A stretch of 64,000 nucleotides of DNA from Hexactinellida sp. DTS-2022 (GCA_028753945.1 JAPNXP010000013.1:4092001-4156000); one strand, 5' to 3'. Positions 21,896-33,849 are shown, counted from the first letter of the stretch. Numbers and translations are program-made. The notes: generated by a model from the letters alone, not told the origin.

Positions 21896-23056
21896 TTACT
21901 TAACAAGACCATTTAAAATGAGACAATCTGTTCCTTCAGTTGGTTGAGAAGCAGTATTACTATTGATCAAGCATTCAGTTAAATGTCCCGGGAATCTGTA
22001 TTTTTCCTTATTTCTAATTGTTTCGCAGACTGTTTTGTACCAAGTATATACTAGTGTTACCAATAAGAAAGGACCAATAACTAAGAAAATCCCAGTAAAA
22101 CAAAATATATATTCAATGACTATTGTAGCCTTTAGAACTGTAACCATAACATCCATTTGCCCAGGATTTAGGATAGGAAAGTTGATAGAGAATATATTAA
22201 ATGGGAAAAAACATTTCCTGAATAAATATACACTGAGGAAAATAGAAGGTATGATTCCCAAATATATACTTACAAGGATACATAGGAGTCCAATGCATAT
22301 GATTGTTGAAGTGTAAGTGAAGTACTTGTGTTGTTTCAACTCTTCTTTGTTAGAACCGTACTGTGTGAGATGCTGCACTGCTCTGATGAACAGAGTGGAT
22401 TTGAATCGCTTAATTGTTTGAACAAAAATAATAAAGTAGATAGAAAGTGTCATAAGAAATAATATTCTACTAAGGATGAGAAATGAGTGTATAACCGCTA
22501 ATGAAATTATGGACACACTTATTATGAATGTAACGAATAAAAACTTTCTATTATCCAAAACACCTGGCAAACTTTGAATTTTTTTAAATCTCTTTGCTAG
22601 ATAATTCATCAAACAAATACCCAGGGCCACGACCATTATGTCTGCAACATTTCCAAAAGACATGAATGTATTCACAAGTGTAATTGATGACTGAACGTAA
22701 TGTAAACTGGTTAGGTAGGTATTGTTTGTGCTTCCACAATGTTCCTGAGGATAATTACGTTTTATGTTCATCGTGAAATACACTTTAGTTATGTGTTCAA
22801 TAAACATGTTAATGCCCCCTAACACCTCTGCTAAATTAATAGAAAGAAGAAAAACAAATTTCCCTATTTCAGTTTTGTAATGATAGCAATACTGTTCATT
22901 CCGTAAACCATGATCATCATCTGATACATTTCTAGCCGCACTTCTCTGGTATACAATGCTGAGACGGATTCTGCGCATGAAAACAATCCCCCAGTAAGAG
23001 CTCATTGCTAGAAATATAAAGAGTGAAATTGAGGGTATAATTATTATAATTAACAT
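21896..23056 (-). CDS. Orphan multi-pass (about 7-TM) membrane protein
   Basis: One uninterrupted frame of 386 residues. By eye, hydrophobic helices lie near residues 3-27, 66-86, 126-152, 170-200, 201-222, 248-282 and 305-345, so about seven segments, the longer ones possibly two each. There is no obvious signal peptide, and a short hydrophilic C-terminal tail. An Asn-rich loop with NNTY near 110 could be glycosylated. I see no DRY, NPxxY or other class-defining GPCR motif and no transporter signature, so receptor versus channel or transporter is open. ATG 23056 is the first Met. An open frame of this length in AT-rich DNA, with only conservative hydrophobic blocks, argues for a real gene. 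Multi-copy repeats lie on both sides. Confidence 0.7.
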   Translation of the reverse strand: MLIIIIIPSISLFIFLAMSSYWGIVFMRRIRLSIVYQRSAARNVSDDDHGLRNEQYCYHYKTEIGKFVFLLSINLAEVLGGINMFIEHITKVYFTMNIKRNYPQEHCGSTNNTYLTSLHYVQSSITLVNTFMSFGNVADIMVVALGICLMNYLAKRFKKIQSLPGVLDNRKFLFVTFIISVSIISLAVIHSFLILSRILFLMTLSIYFIIFVQTIKRFKSTLFIRAVQHLTQYGSNKEELKQHKYFTYTSTIICIGLLCILVSIYLGIIPSIFLSVYLFRKCFFPFNIFSINFPILNPGQMDVMVTVLKATIVIEYIFCFTGIFLVIGPFLLVTLVYTWYKTVCETIRNKEKYRFPGHLTECLINSNTASQPTEGTDCLILNGLVK

Positions 23057-23390
23057 TTTGCGTTAAAATTTTCTTATCCAATATACTAAATAAGAAATAT
23101 TTATAAGAATATTTATATTATTGAAATATTACTTACATAAGATTTAAAATCATGCAATAAATTGGTAATAGGCAATAGCTTACAACAAATTTGAGAATAT
23201 ATGGTGAATCTCTAATTTGTTAGTTATTGCATATTTATTGTATGATTTTATGGCTTATATATATAAATTAAAAATATTAAAATTGACATAATTGAAAATG
23301 TAAGGGTTTGGGAAACATTATGAAAGTAAGATTCTATGTTTAATATAAATAATTTTGCTGATCATTATTAAGGTAAAGTTTCTTTATAGT
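23057..23390. other. Upstream region of membrane protein gene
   Basis: AT-rich (notably TTATATATATA near 23255). No ORF or repeat ends; it presumably holds the promoter of the minus-strand gene. Confidence 0.4.
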
Positions 23391-23860
23391 AAGGATAATT
23401 GTCCTACTATAGTTTTATACTACAAGTGCACAGTATTGAAATTTGAAACTGTTATGATGGAGTTCCGGCAGTCCGGCCGTACGCGATGGCCTGACTAGAC
23501 CATTGGGGATAGAGATTTCAAATTTAGACAGGGGATAGAGAATTTTTGTCTTGTTTGTTAGTTATATCAAACTTTGTGTTCTGGTTCAGTGACTCTTTGA
23601 TAATTCGAATTAGCAATTGAAAATATAGACGTTGTATTCTCCTAAGGATGTTCTTTCTATATATCAATTAAATTGAATAAGTCGATAACCAATTCTACGT
23701 TTTATTGACGTTTTACGTGAATCAGCCATCTCCATATTGTATTATAAATTATAATTGCACTATAGAATCTTTTGAACATATTACATAACTATACTGCTAG
23801 ATAATGACTGTTATTTATTTGATTGGTTGTAAATGAAGCAGTGTTTCATACAAGCGCAAT
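23391..23860 (+). repeat. Diverged partial copy of R2
   Basis: Collinear with 17935-18300 (ACTATAGTTTTATACTA, GGCCGTACGCGATGGCC, TCCTAAGGATGTTCTTTC), with several deletions. It is older than the other two copies. Confidence 0.75.
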
Positions 23861-23869
23861 TAACACATC

Positions 23870-24110
23870 ATCATTTGTTTACCTATTTTTGGAATTTGGT
23901 AAACAACAACAACAACAACAACATCTACTTTACATATTAGAAATTTATAAATGCTAAATTCTTGTTAAGTATACTTGTTTATCTATAATATCCGTTGGAA
24001 GTTGATCTATATTTCAATAATAAATGCGGTTTATATTCTCCCATCACTTTAATACTATCCATACAAACAAACAACACTCAATTTTTAATATTATAGATTT
24101 AGTATTTGTA
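23870..24110 (+). repeat. Truncated array-type unit
   Basis: Matches the 140-bp unit and tail of the 20.4-21.2 kb region (ACAACAACAACAACA, AATAAATGCGG, then CAAACAAACAACACTC). Confidence 0.7.
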
Positions 24111-24164
24111 TACAATGGATTATTACTGTGATATGGCTAACTAAATTAAATTAAGGAAATTGTA

Positions 24165-24777
24165 TTGACTCAAATTACAGCTGTGCCGACATAATTTTAT
24201 TTTGGGGGCACTCTCAATTAACCAACCACCAAAATACGTATAGTGCCTTCATGGGGGAAGTCCGACAACTGGCATCACGACAACTCGCATCACGACAACT
24301 CGCGACAAATCTTCCGAAATGTCATCATCACTATGAAGGTGTTAAATGAAGTTTCCATTTAGTTCACTTCAATTTAGAGATATTCAAGTTTGAGTAGAAT
24401 ATAATAGGTGATGACTCACAATTTTTTATGTCCGTGTTGGGTGTTCACCCAACACCAATCAATACTTTAGAAATATCGAAAACACAAAATTGTAAAAATA
24501 ATTTTTTTTAACGATGTCATCATCACCTCAAAGTGTTAAGACACATTTGTAGAGGTGCTACGTGTCATAAGGATTGATTGATAAATTGGAAGTTTTTCTC
24601 TATCTTGTATAATCTCTGAGATTAATGCTATTTATCATATTAGTATAAATAATTATTAATTTAATACTATTATTATGTTACAACAATATAAATTAAGTTC
24701 AATTATTTGCAATAATTATTAATCTAAATTGAATTTCACTATCATATTGGAATTTCAGCGCACTCGATAACCCCCAA
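24165..24777 (-). repeat. R1-family repeat, inverted copy (first part)
   Basis: Reverse-complement relative of 1919-2350 and 63540-63995, including the GTTGGGTG terminal hairpin and CTCTGAGATTAATG. A decayed hairpin unit lies at about 24170-24245. The R1 sequence resumes at 25253 after the FB3 insertion. Confidence 0.7.
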
Positions 24778-25252
24778 CGTGACCTACGTTATAATAAGGC
24801 CTGTTCATTAGTGTTAAATTTTGGACCATGGATGTCGGTTAAGTCCATTGATATTTTTACAATAAATGTTATAGTTAGAGATAATTAACCAAGTAGTAAT
24901 CCAGAACGGAAGATATGAATACCTTGCTACCCTTGCAGTCGGTTCGTATCGAAAATTCTCGAAAAATAAAGAAAGTTAAACCCAATTAGCTGATATTGTT
25001 CTTCAAATGTTTATTTGCTAGAAACTTATATTCACTTTCATGTTTTCTTTAATATTTTGTACTATTGCAACATACATCTACTTCAAATGTGTTTGGAATT
25101 AAACCCAATAATATTTTACTTCTTCTGGATTACTACTTGGTTAATTATCTCTAACTATAACTTTTATTATAAAAAGAATCAATGGACTTAACTGACATCC
25201 ATGATCCAAAATTTAACACTAATGAACAGGCCTTATTATTTCGTAGGTCACG
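24778..25252. mobile_element. Foldback element FB3, 7-bp TSD
   Basis: CGTGACCTACG at the left and CGTAGGTCACG at the right. Arms of about 115-150 bp (AATAAGGCCTGTTCATTAG and complement), with CCCCCAA duplicated at 24771-24777 and 25253-25259. The uninterrupted site AACCCCAATAATC (as complement) is visible in the R1 copy at about 63640-63655. Confidence 0.82.
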
Positions 25253-26580
25253 CCCCCAATAATCTAATTGGAACCGTCTCTATAAGTTAAACACAGAGCG
25301 AATTAATTAGAATTGAATATGTCATGTATCCATTGTGCAAAACTATTCTAAGCAGAAATAAATATAATCACAGAAACTGTCGTTGTTAAGGAATGTAAAA
25401 CCTTAGTTATCAATTAGAAAATAGAAGCCTACTCGATCTCACAAGTTTAATCAATATGATTATCACAAGTTGAAACAATAGAATTCTAATTAACACTTTC
25501 ATTTGAACTGAAGTGTTAGTAAAGAAAGGAAATTTGCAACTCAATTGTGGCACAAACGAAGCACAATTTGAAAATTCGTGCACTGTGAAAAGGTGTAGAA
25601 TTTAATTCTCTATCCAAATATGTAAATTTTATGCAGCTCACTATTTATTATTTATTGTTATGAAGTATAATTAGATTAAATAGGTGTTAAGAAAATTTGA
25701 ACGGAAATCGTAACCCCAGGTGCAAATTAGACGGTCACTCCGCACGTACATGCCAAGTTTTAGCCCTTAATGTATAAAGGTGATGGCAGAGTACCGTCAA
25801 CGGAGAAATAATAATATCGATAATAATAAAATCCAAAATTGCAGCCTGTGACGACGCATGTTCCTTTGGTGGCACTATATTTTGGTGGTGATTTATTGAT
25901 AGTGCCTCCAAAGGAACATGCTGTCTGCACAGGCTGCAATTTGGGATTTGTCGCCATGTCATCATCACTATGAAGGTGTTAAATTATTTCAGAGAGGGGT
26001 TTCGGTGGACAACCTCCCTTAGAGTGGTGGAAGTTTCGTTTTAGCTCTCTTAATTTCAGAGTTATTCAAGTTTTCAGTAAATGTAATAGGTGATGAGTTA
26101 GCATTTTTTATGTGCGTGTTGGGTAATCACCCAAAAGCAACCGTCCCATTTGAATTATATATATTCCCAAAATTGTGAAAACACATTTTTTAGAAGCTAC
26201 TCGTTCTCACAAGTGGAATCAATATAATTATCACAAGTTGAAACAATAGAATTAGATTTAAAACTTTCAATTGAACTGAAGTGTTAGTAAACAAAGGGAA
26301 TTTGCAACTCAATTGTGGCACAAACGAAGCCCAATTGGAAAGTTCGTGCACTGTGAAAGGGTGTAGAATTTAATTCTCTATCGAATGAAAATAAATAAAA
26401 TATTCGGGCACCATTTATTGTTCCTGTTTTTATATTAAACAGGTGCAAAAATGTGTCCAAAGAAATGTAATCAAAAATCGTGACCCCAGGTGCACATCTG
26501 TAACCCATGAGACACCTGTCCTGAAATTTTATGTTCTTAGTTAATGAAACTCTGTTCTGTGGAGGATCTACGGACCAAAA
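25253..26580. repeat. R1-family repeats, continued
   Basis: Non-coding. It contains a hairpin unit (25832-25946), the ACACGCACATA-type junction near 26110 and two diverged copies of a CACAATTGAGTTGCAAAT... segment (about 25520 and 26290). The latter also occurs inverted at about 7280. Confidence 0.65.
25832..25946. repeat. Hairpin unit
   Basis: Same palindrome as 6605-6724, with CATGTTCCTTTGGTGGCAC and its complement as inner arms. Confidence 0.85.
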
Positions 26581-26589
26581 ATATTAACT

Positions 26590-27031
26590 AACCAAGGCAG
26601 TAAGATTAGAACTGGGCCACTATACTAATAGTATAGTCGGCACAGTAATAACTAACCAAAGCACTAAGATTAGAACTGGGCCACTATACTATAGTATAGT
26701 CGGCACAGTAATAACTACCCAAAGCACTAAGATTAGAACTGGGCCACTATACTATAGTATAGTCGGCACAGTAATAACTACCCAAAGCACTAAGATTAGA
26801 ACTGGGCCACTATACTATAGTATAATCGGCACAGTAATAATAATCGGTAACCAAAGCACTAAGATTAGAACTGGGCCACTATACTATAGTATATTCGGCA
26901 CAGTAATAACTAACCAAGGAAGTAAGATTAGAACTGGGCCACTATACTATAGTATAGTCGGCACAGTAATAACTAACCAAAGCACTAAGACCAATACTTG
27001 GCCACTATACTTTAGTATAGTCGGCACAGTA
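26590..27031. repeat. 63-bp satellite with an 18-bp perfect palindrome, 7 copies
   Basis: Period about 63 bp. Each copy has CTGGGCCACTATACTATAG running through to TAGTCGGCACAG. The centre ACTATACTATAGTATAGT is a perfect palindrome, extended to about 33 bp with mismatches. The spacer is AATAACTAACCAAAGCACTA. First and last copies are diverged. Single or clustered copies occur at about 6794, 49825, 49890, 61624 and 62541-62860. Confidence 0.92.
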
Positions 27032-27034
27032 AAA

Positions 27035-27530
27035 ATGTATACAAAGTATATTAGTAAAATATTTTCATTTTCTCGTTGTTATTTTGGACTCGAATTGTAT
27101 ATACAGTAGAGCCTCTGAACAACGGACACCTTGGGACCGGAACCATTGTCCGTTATTTAGAGGTTGTCCGCTATTTAGAGGTTGCTTTTCCATTAGACAT
27201 ATGCTAAATACATAAATCCGTGCCACGAGGGTTGTCCGTTATTTAGAGGTTGTCCGCTATTTGGAGTGTCCGTTATGGGAGGCTCCACTGTATAGTATAT
27301 TTGTGGTGTCATCATTAAATGGCGCCTAAACAGTTATCCAGAAATCTCAGATTCTCAAAAGTGGTTCCATTGGACTCGCAATGGTTGATTACCCCATATA
27401 CAATGCAAATTATGCCAATAAGAAGCATAATTTAGCTTAGAATAAAATTACAAAACTGGACTCTTATTTTTTCTTTTGATTCGGCAGTATGTGTAGCCGT
27501 ATATATAGTAGGCCATGGATTATCATATAA
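27035..27530. mobile_element. Right half of a 15133-16100-family element
   Basis: Collinear with 15715-16000 (TTGGACTCGAATTGTATAT, GGCGCCTAAACGG-like, CCATTGGACTCGCAATGG). It is split by the pogo-like element at 27112-27292; the matching uninterrupted site is at about 15765. Confidence 0.78.
27112..27292. mobile_element. pogo-like element (family F)
   Basis: TA plus CAGTAGAGCCTCTGAACAAC at the left and GGGAGGCTCCACTG plus TA at the right. TTGTCCGCTATTTAGAGG words repeat inside. Comparison with the empty homologous site near 15765 supports TA duplication. Confidence 0.88.
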
Positions 27531-27539
27531 TCATTCCTT

Positions 27540-27895
27540 TCAATAATGTTAATTCAACTTAATTGGTATAAGTTTGGTAAATATAAAAACATCTAAGAAC
27601 AGATTTTTGATAGACGCTTTTGTTCGATGAATTAAATTTACGAGGTTCAAGTTCAAAAGAATCAATCAATTAGAATATTCCATCACAGGAATATTCTAAT
27701 TGATTTATGTAACAATAGTAAATTCTACAAAAAGATTAGGATGGCAATTCAACCCATGTCTACCCGGGGCGAAAAACAACTCAGCACCCGGGGCCGGGGC
27801 CGGGGCAGAGTCTACTAGATCCGGGGCATTTGCCCCGGATGCCCCCCCCCTGGGGCGCCACTGCCTTTATGATGTCATAATCCCGTTATTTTGTT
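27540..27895. other. GC-rich low-complexity patch
   Basis: 27757-27865 has GGGGCCGGGGCCGGGGC and GGCATTTGCCCCGG followed by a C-run. It may be part of another transposon terminus, but I cannot pair ends. No gene. Confidence 0.4.
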
Positions 27896-28030
27896 TCAAA
27901 AACCAATAGATCGTTGTCGCAGTACAAAATTACCCCAGGATACAAATTTTCAGCTTTCTGGGACTCAAGTCTTTCCAATCAATTCTGGACAAACACACAA
28001 ACAACAATTCCGCTTTGAATATATAGATTA
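27896..28030 (+). repeat. Truncated hairpin-array unit (tail end)
   Basis: CAATAGATCGTTGTCGCAG through TTCTGGACAAAC to a short tail and TATATAGAT match the last 140 bp of the units at 18604-21764. Confidence 0.85.
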
Positions 28031-28337
28031 ATAATAGCGAAAATGGGGTATGTACTCTATTTAGAGTATAGTCAATATTTCATACAGTTTATTGACTTTA
28101 CACGGTTATTCCAGACGTTCCCATTTCTGTCTACTTATTTTAACGGATATTTCTTTACTTTTATTGTTTATGGAATCAATCTAATCACTCGGGACTCGGG
28201 TATTCACGAAATTTTTATTTATGAGAATGTGTATAATTATCGTCCACCAACGCATAATTGAGTTTTATAATATCACATTTGGATACTAGCTTTCTTGAAT
28301 GGGAGAGATACGCAGATTAGATACGAGCCTATAAGCC
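28031..28337. other. No supported feature
   Basis: AT-rich. A 72-codon frame at 28043-28261 has no recognisable motif and I do not count it as a gene. Confidence 0.4.
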
Positions 28338-28707
28338 AGGGGTTCGCAAACTCGCCTTTTTAGGCCGCATGCGGCCGGATTGCTTCTTTAGTGCGGCCGG
28401 TAGCAACAATGCTAAAATGTTCTACGAGGACAATTTTGAATTTTTGGTACATTTTAAGGAATTTTACTTTAATACTTGAAATTTTATATATTTTGTTTTA
28501 GCATAGATACTATAAGGATTGCCATAAAACTGAGTATTTACTCTAACCACAATTTAATTAACGTGAATACAGTTTACTAGCTAATTTTGTTATACTAACA
28601 CAAGTGAACTATAGATATATATAAGTTTAAAAAATTCTGGGGCAAGCCCCGAGAGCCCCTTTTAATTCGCTCAATTTGTTTCTTGGGCACCTCCGTTTGA
28701 ACACTTC
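28338..28707. mobile_element. Degraded hAT-like element
   Basis: Left end CAGGGGTTCGCAAACTCGCC, with GGCCGCATGCGGCC just inside. Right end CCGTTTGAACACTTCTG is a poor match. I found no convincing TSD. A related structure is at 38741-39232. Confidence 0.5.
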
Positions 28708-28949
28708 TGGATCAGCTAGGATTCTTATACGTATCGTAAGGCTATAAACCAATTAGATTTGTAAGGAAACTAACTGATGCAATAGTAGCAAGCTTGAGTT
28801 TAATAAATTCTAACTTGAGGTAAAGCTAATTACAACTAATCTTACTGCTAGATATAGATAACTAATGCCTACTCTATACTGGTTATTTATTTACACTCTA
28901 AGGTGTAACTACGCTGTAGGTCTCTACCTGACATCAGGTACCCCTCCAT

Positions 28950-31900
28950 TCAGTCGAGTTCGTACCTCTTTGGTTTCCTCTTATCTCCAGTGGATCTCCT
29001 TACCGGAGGCCCTTCTCCTTCAGCCCATTTTTCTGTGGTTTCTTCAATACGGTCGTATTCCGATACCGTTATCTCTGGTTCGTATACTTCGTGTGTCTCC
29101 AGTGTGTTGTCTTTTGGTACTAAGTGATCGGCTAGCCCCCTGGGTATAACTTTGCAATTATCCACATGAATCCATGAGGCTTTCCCTCCTTCTCGTTCGA
29201 TTTTTACATTCGGATACTTGAAGTCTATAACGATGTACGGCCCCTGATATACCGGATCCAATCCGTCTTCTCTTGTGAAGTTCCTGAGGTATACTCTCTC
29301 TCTCCTGGTTGTAATGACATTCGGGTTGTAGAAGTCTTTCGGTCGTAGAAGCTTTTGTAGGCCTCCTTAGCTTGTTCCGTGTTGTACCTTGCCAGTTCCC
29401 ATTTCTCGCTAGGCGTGCCGCCCCCGGAGTTAGGCTCCTCTACTCTCCAGCTCTCTGCGGTCCCCGCCGGCTTAACTTCGGCAGCTACATCGATTAAAGA
29501 GCGGAGCCTAGCACCGTACATCAACTCATGGGGGGAATATTTTGTACTTGCATTTTGCAGCGAATTATGGGCGAAAGTTGCCCGCTGCAGTACCGCCGGC
29601 CATTCCGTCTTGTCATCTCCTTGCTCAGCTAGTTGCCATCGAAGCCCCTGCTTTAAGGTTTGGATAGCTCTCTCTGCCTCTCCATCTCCTGCAGGATGGT
29701 ATGGGGAAGAGCGTCTCTTGTCTATCCCATATTCTGTGCACAACTCTCGGATTGCCTTGCCGTCTACATTCCTTCCCTGGTCGCTCAATAAGATCTTAGG
29801 TATTCCGTGCCTGTAGATCCAACCTACCAACAGTCCTTCCCTCACTGACTCCGCGGTCTGATCGTACATGGGGATTGCTTCGATAAATTTAGCAAACAGG
29901 TCTACTATGATTAACATATACCGATAGCCTCCTGAAGACCAAGGGAGGGTCGCAATATCCGTGGAGATTGCCCACCTGGGCTGGTGCACTTCTATCTTCA
30001 TGGGGATAAGAGGTTCTCTCTTTCGGGTGCGCCTTTTACTCTCCGCGCAAACATCACACGCTAAACAATAGTCCTCGATGGTCTTTCTCATCCGAATCCA
30101 AAAGAATCGTTCTCTTATGTAATTCAAACTCCTCAGAGCTCCTGCATGTGACAATCTGTGAGCCATTCCTGTAATTTCCTTTTGCAACACTCTGCACTAC
30201 CAATGCCTGCTTCCTACACAACCTTCCATCTCTGTCCAATCGCATACCCTCTTGGTTCCGGTAGGGCCCCGACGTTATCTTACTCCTCTCACCAAGCTGT
30301 TCGATGGCTCTACGGATATCCGGGTCCTGCGCTGCTCTGCTGTCAATCTATCTTGCACTGATGTTATCTCGTCGATTAGGTAAATAAACCTCTCCAAATG
30401 TTCTTCTTCATCCTCTATCGCTTCGTCTCTTTGCGCCGGGAGTCGGCTCAAGAAGTCTGCCGCCCCGTTATCCACGCCCCGTCTGTACTCAATATCGTAG
30501 TCATAGGATTCCAACTCGAGGAGCCAACGAGCGAACTTGTTACGGGGATCTCTTTGCTGACGCAGCCAGGTAAGTGGATTGTGGTCAGTTATCACAACTA
30601 TCTTCTTAGCAGCCCGTAAGTATGTCCGCCACTTTCGGACTGCCGCTACTATGCCCCATGTTTCGAGTTCTCCGGCTGAATACCTCTGTTGCGCAGGATT
30701 CAGACCTGCGGAGTAGAACTCTATAGCTCTCCGTTTTCCGTACGTGTCCTTTTGCGATAGAACTGCCCCTACGGCTTTACTTGAAGCGTCTGCTTCAATA
30801 TAAAATGGTTCACCCCATCTGGGGAATGCGAGATTTCGAGCTTCTTGTATCAACCGACTCTTCAATTGGGAGAAACTTGTTTCGCACTCTGACGACCATT
30901 CCCAAGGAATATCTTTCCCTGTTAGACGGTGCAATGGCTGTGCAAGCTCTGCTATTCCGGGGACATACTCTCGGTACCAATTGATCAATCCCATAAACCG
31001 CCTAATATCCTTTGTTATTTGGTCGGGGCCAGGATCCTATGCGTGAGAGTGTAGCTGGCAGAGGCCGCCGCCCTTTTTCCGACACAAAGTGACCGAGGAA
31101 CTCCACCTCCTTATACGCAAACCTACATTTGCCAACTCTCAGCTGAATTCCAGCCCTGCCTAAACCAGTGAGAACAATGTCTAGATGTGCTAGATGTGCC
31201 TCGAAGTCGCTAGAATGCACAATCGTGTCATCTACGAATGCTTCAGCATTGGAGATTCCCTTCAAGGCATTATCCACTGCTCTCTGATATGTAGCTTGTG
31301 AGTTAAACAGTCCAAACGGCATCCTGTTGAATTCAAATTGTCCCCTCGTTGATACGAATGCGGTACGTTCCTTATCTTCCTCTCTAACCGGGATACTCCA
31401 ATAGGCTGATGCACAGTCAAGGGTAGAGAAAATACTGCTGCCCTCCAGACGATCAAATATATCTTTTGAGTCCGGCATCGGGTACGCGTCCTTCTTCGTG
31501 GCTGAATTCAGACTGCGATAGTCTACCGCGAACCTTTGAGATCCGTCCTTCTTGCGCACTAGTATAATTATACTCCCCCATGGGGACTCAGACGGTTTGA
31601 TAATCCCATTCGAAAGCATTTCTTCCATCTGTCTAGAGACTTCGGACTCAGTATGGGGAGAGACTATTAATGGGCGGTATTTGATTGGACGATGGTCTAC
31701 GAGGGTTATCCGGTGTTCAACTCCGTGCACCTCTGTAGGGGACTTGGGGTTGACTGCGAAAACGGTTTTGTGTTTCCTCAGTATAGCCCACGTTGCCATT
31801 CGTTGATCGTGAGATAGCTCCGGATCTATATCGAAACCTGATCTTGCTCGCCTGGGGATTCTATTTGTACCACTTCCGCACGCGCCAAGGCTATTCCTCC

Positions 31901-32402
31901 CTGTAGTAGCGTCCGCGTCTCCAACCACTGCTCATCTAGCTTAATCCTGAAACCCTTAACGTCGAAGCAGACTTCGCTAAAGTGAGCCAGAAAATTTCTC
32001 CTTAGGATGACAGTTTCCGTACTGGTATCCAGGATATCCACCACCTGATGGTTTATAATCCTGCTACCTCCGATGTCTATCTCCACTTGTATCGGTAACC
32101 TCCCAACTCCGTATACTCTGATATTCTTTGTCTGGTACGCTAGCCTCAATCTCTCCACCGTACCCTTATCGATGACCGAAGGTTGGGCCCCAGTATCCAG
32201 CATAACCTCAATCGGTTTACCGCTGAATTGGACTTGTACCACTACCGCCGCTTCTGGATAATCCTTCCCCTCACCCGTTGCAACTAGGACGTCTTCCTTG
32301 CGGCTCTTGCATTGGTAGATATCATGCCCTCGCTCACCACATCAGGGGCAACGCTTGCTGGGGCACCGCGCTATAAGTTGTCTGTCTGATCCGCAAATGA
32401 AA
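28950..32402 (-). pseudogene. Ty3/gypsy retrotransposon, frame-broken gag end and pol
   Basis: An LTR retrotransposon polyprotein read on the minus strand in domain order. Gag zinc knuckles (about 32287-32402): CFICG...C with the His replaced by Gln, and a second one with a TGA inside. Aspartic protease LDTGAQPS at about 32190 (frame 31826-32242). Reverse transcriptase (31002-31928) with YPMPDSKD, MPFGLFN and FVDD. RNase H (30275-30994) with EADASSKAVGA and DHNPLTWL. Integrase (29225-30190) with an HHCC finger, core residues STD, LSDQGRN and GDGEAERAI. Last, a GPY/F-type module, YQGPYIV (28950-29261). Each domain sits in a different frame, so at least four frameshifts or stops make it inactive. 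Most of gag and the upstream LTR are missing beyond about 32500, where FB4 begins. I could not define the other LTR. Confidence 0.92.
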
Positions 32403-32616
32403 CAACGAGGCTTGGGACCTGAGGTTGTGCTCCTGGAATCTCTTTTGTGGTTCCACTTTAGTTTCTTCGGTGGTCATAACTTTTACGCGGATATTGGTGT
32501 ACCTTCAAGAGCAGCGAAAATTGAGCACGACTAAAGGGAGCTCCATTCCAAAATTAGATGTGCAATTAAAGTCAAACTTTCCCAAGGAATAGTCTCATAT
32601 GTTGAGGTATTGAAAA

Positions 32617-32790
32617 GTCTAACGAGCATGCTCATTAGACTCGATGAGCATGCTCATTAGGCTCGACGAGCATGCTCATTAGACTCGACGAGCATGCTCA
32701 TTAGGCTCGACGAGCATGCTCATTAGGCTCGACGAGCATGCTCATTAGACTCGAGGAGCATGCTCATTAGGCTCGATGAGAATTCTCTTC
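32617..32790. repeat. 22-bp minisatellite with GAGCATGCTC palindrome (left arm)
   Basis: Seven to eight 22-bp units, ACGAGCATGCTCATTAGRCT plus CG. Each contains the perfect 10-bp palindrome GAGCATGCTC. The last unit is altered to GAGAATTCTC, still a perfect palindrome. Confidence 0.9.
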
Positions 32791-33119
32791 CAAAGGGTGG
32801 CTGTATATACAAGTTCCGCTGGAGTGGATCCTTTCCTTTCCCAGGATTTGGTTGTACCGTATTCTCTTTCTTAAATTAAAAGTTTTTATGAAGTTTACCA
32901 TTTTAATCCTTCCTTAAGATTATACGAGCATATACACACATTTGAGCACATATACACACATTTAATAATACACAGGGGCGTATACTCGGGATGGGGATTG
33001 CCCGGATTGGTAGGGCCATTTATGCTAAATTGCATCATACTTAATAGAAGATGATGGCTCTTGACAAATTATTGGTAGGGCCATGGCCTCACCAACCCTA
33101 CCGGAGCCTACGCCTATGA

Positions 33120-33227
33120 TACAGTTGAAACCGGTTTTTTCTAACCATTTCTTTGGTGGTAAGAATAGTTAGAATAAACCGATAGTTAGAATAAACCGAT
33201 AGTTAGAATAACCCGGTTTCAACTGTA
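33120..33227. mobile_element. pogo-like MITE, 108 bp
   Basis: TACAGTTGAAACCGG and CCGGTTTCAACTGTA are perfect TA-flanked inverted ends. The word GATAGTTAGAATAAACC is repeated three times inside. Confidence 0.88.
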
Positions 33228-33849
33228 TTACTAATAATATGGTAGTTTCAATACTTTTAGCTATATACAGTCGACTCCGCTTAATAGATTTCACTGCTTA
33301 ATCGGGTCAAAATTTCACAGGATTTATAGGACGGAATTATATTTTGGCTAAAATATTTTCGGTTTAATACCCGAATCTATTGCATATCGATCTTGATTTT
33401 TGCTGCGATAAATGAAAGCTACCGAAGAGAAATTTCAACAGATCTTGTATGTTGACAGTGACATTGATAATGCTTTTGTTTATATTTGATACAAGTCATT
33501 CCAATGAAGAAGAAGCTAGAAGATGCATTATTTCTGGAAATTCCACCTCTAGAACAGTATGTGCATATAGATTAAAATATGGAAATTGGCAGATACTAAT
33601 CTCGCCATAATTGCTGATTATCAATATATGATTATCAATATACAACATTTTACCATTTGGTAAAATGTTGTCAATACAAATTTGAACTCAATTGATTGTA
33701 GTAATTATTAATTAATATAATCTTTTGGAAGGATTAAAATGGTAAACTTCATAAAAACTTTTAATTTAAGGAAGAGAATACAACCAAATCCTGGGAAAGG
33801 AAAAGATCCACTCCAGCGGAAATTGTATATAACAGCCACCCTTTGGACG

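Noticed and set aside
28043..28261. 72-residue aromatic-rich frame
   Set aside because: No motif, no context, AT-rich composition makes such frames common.
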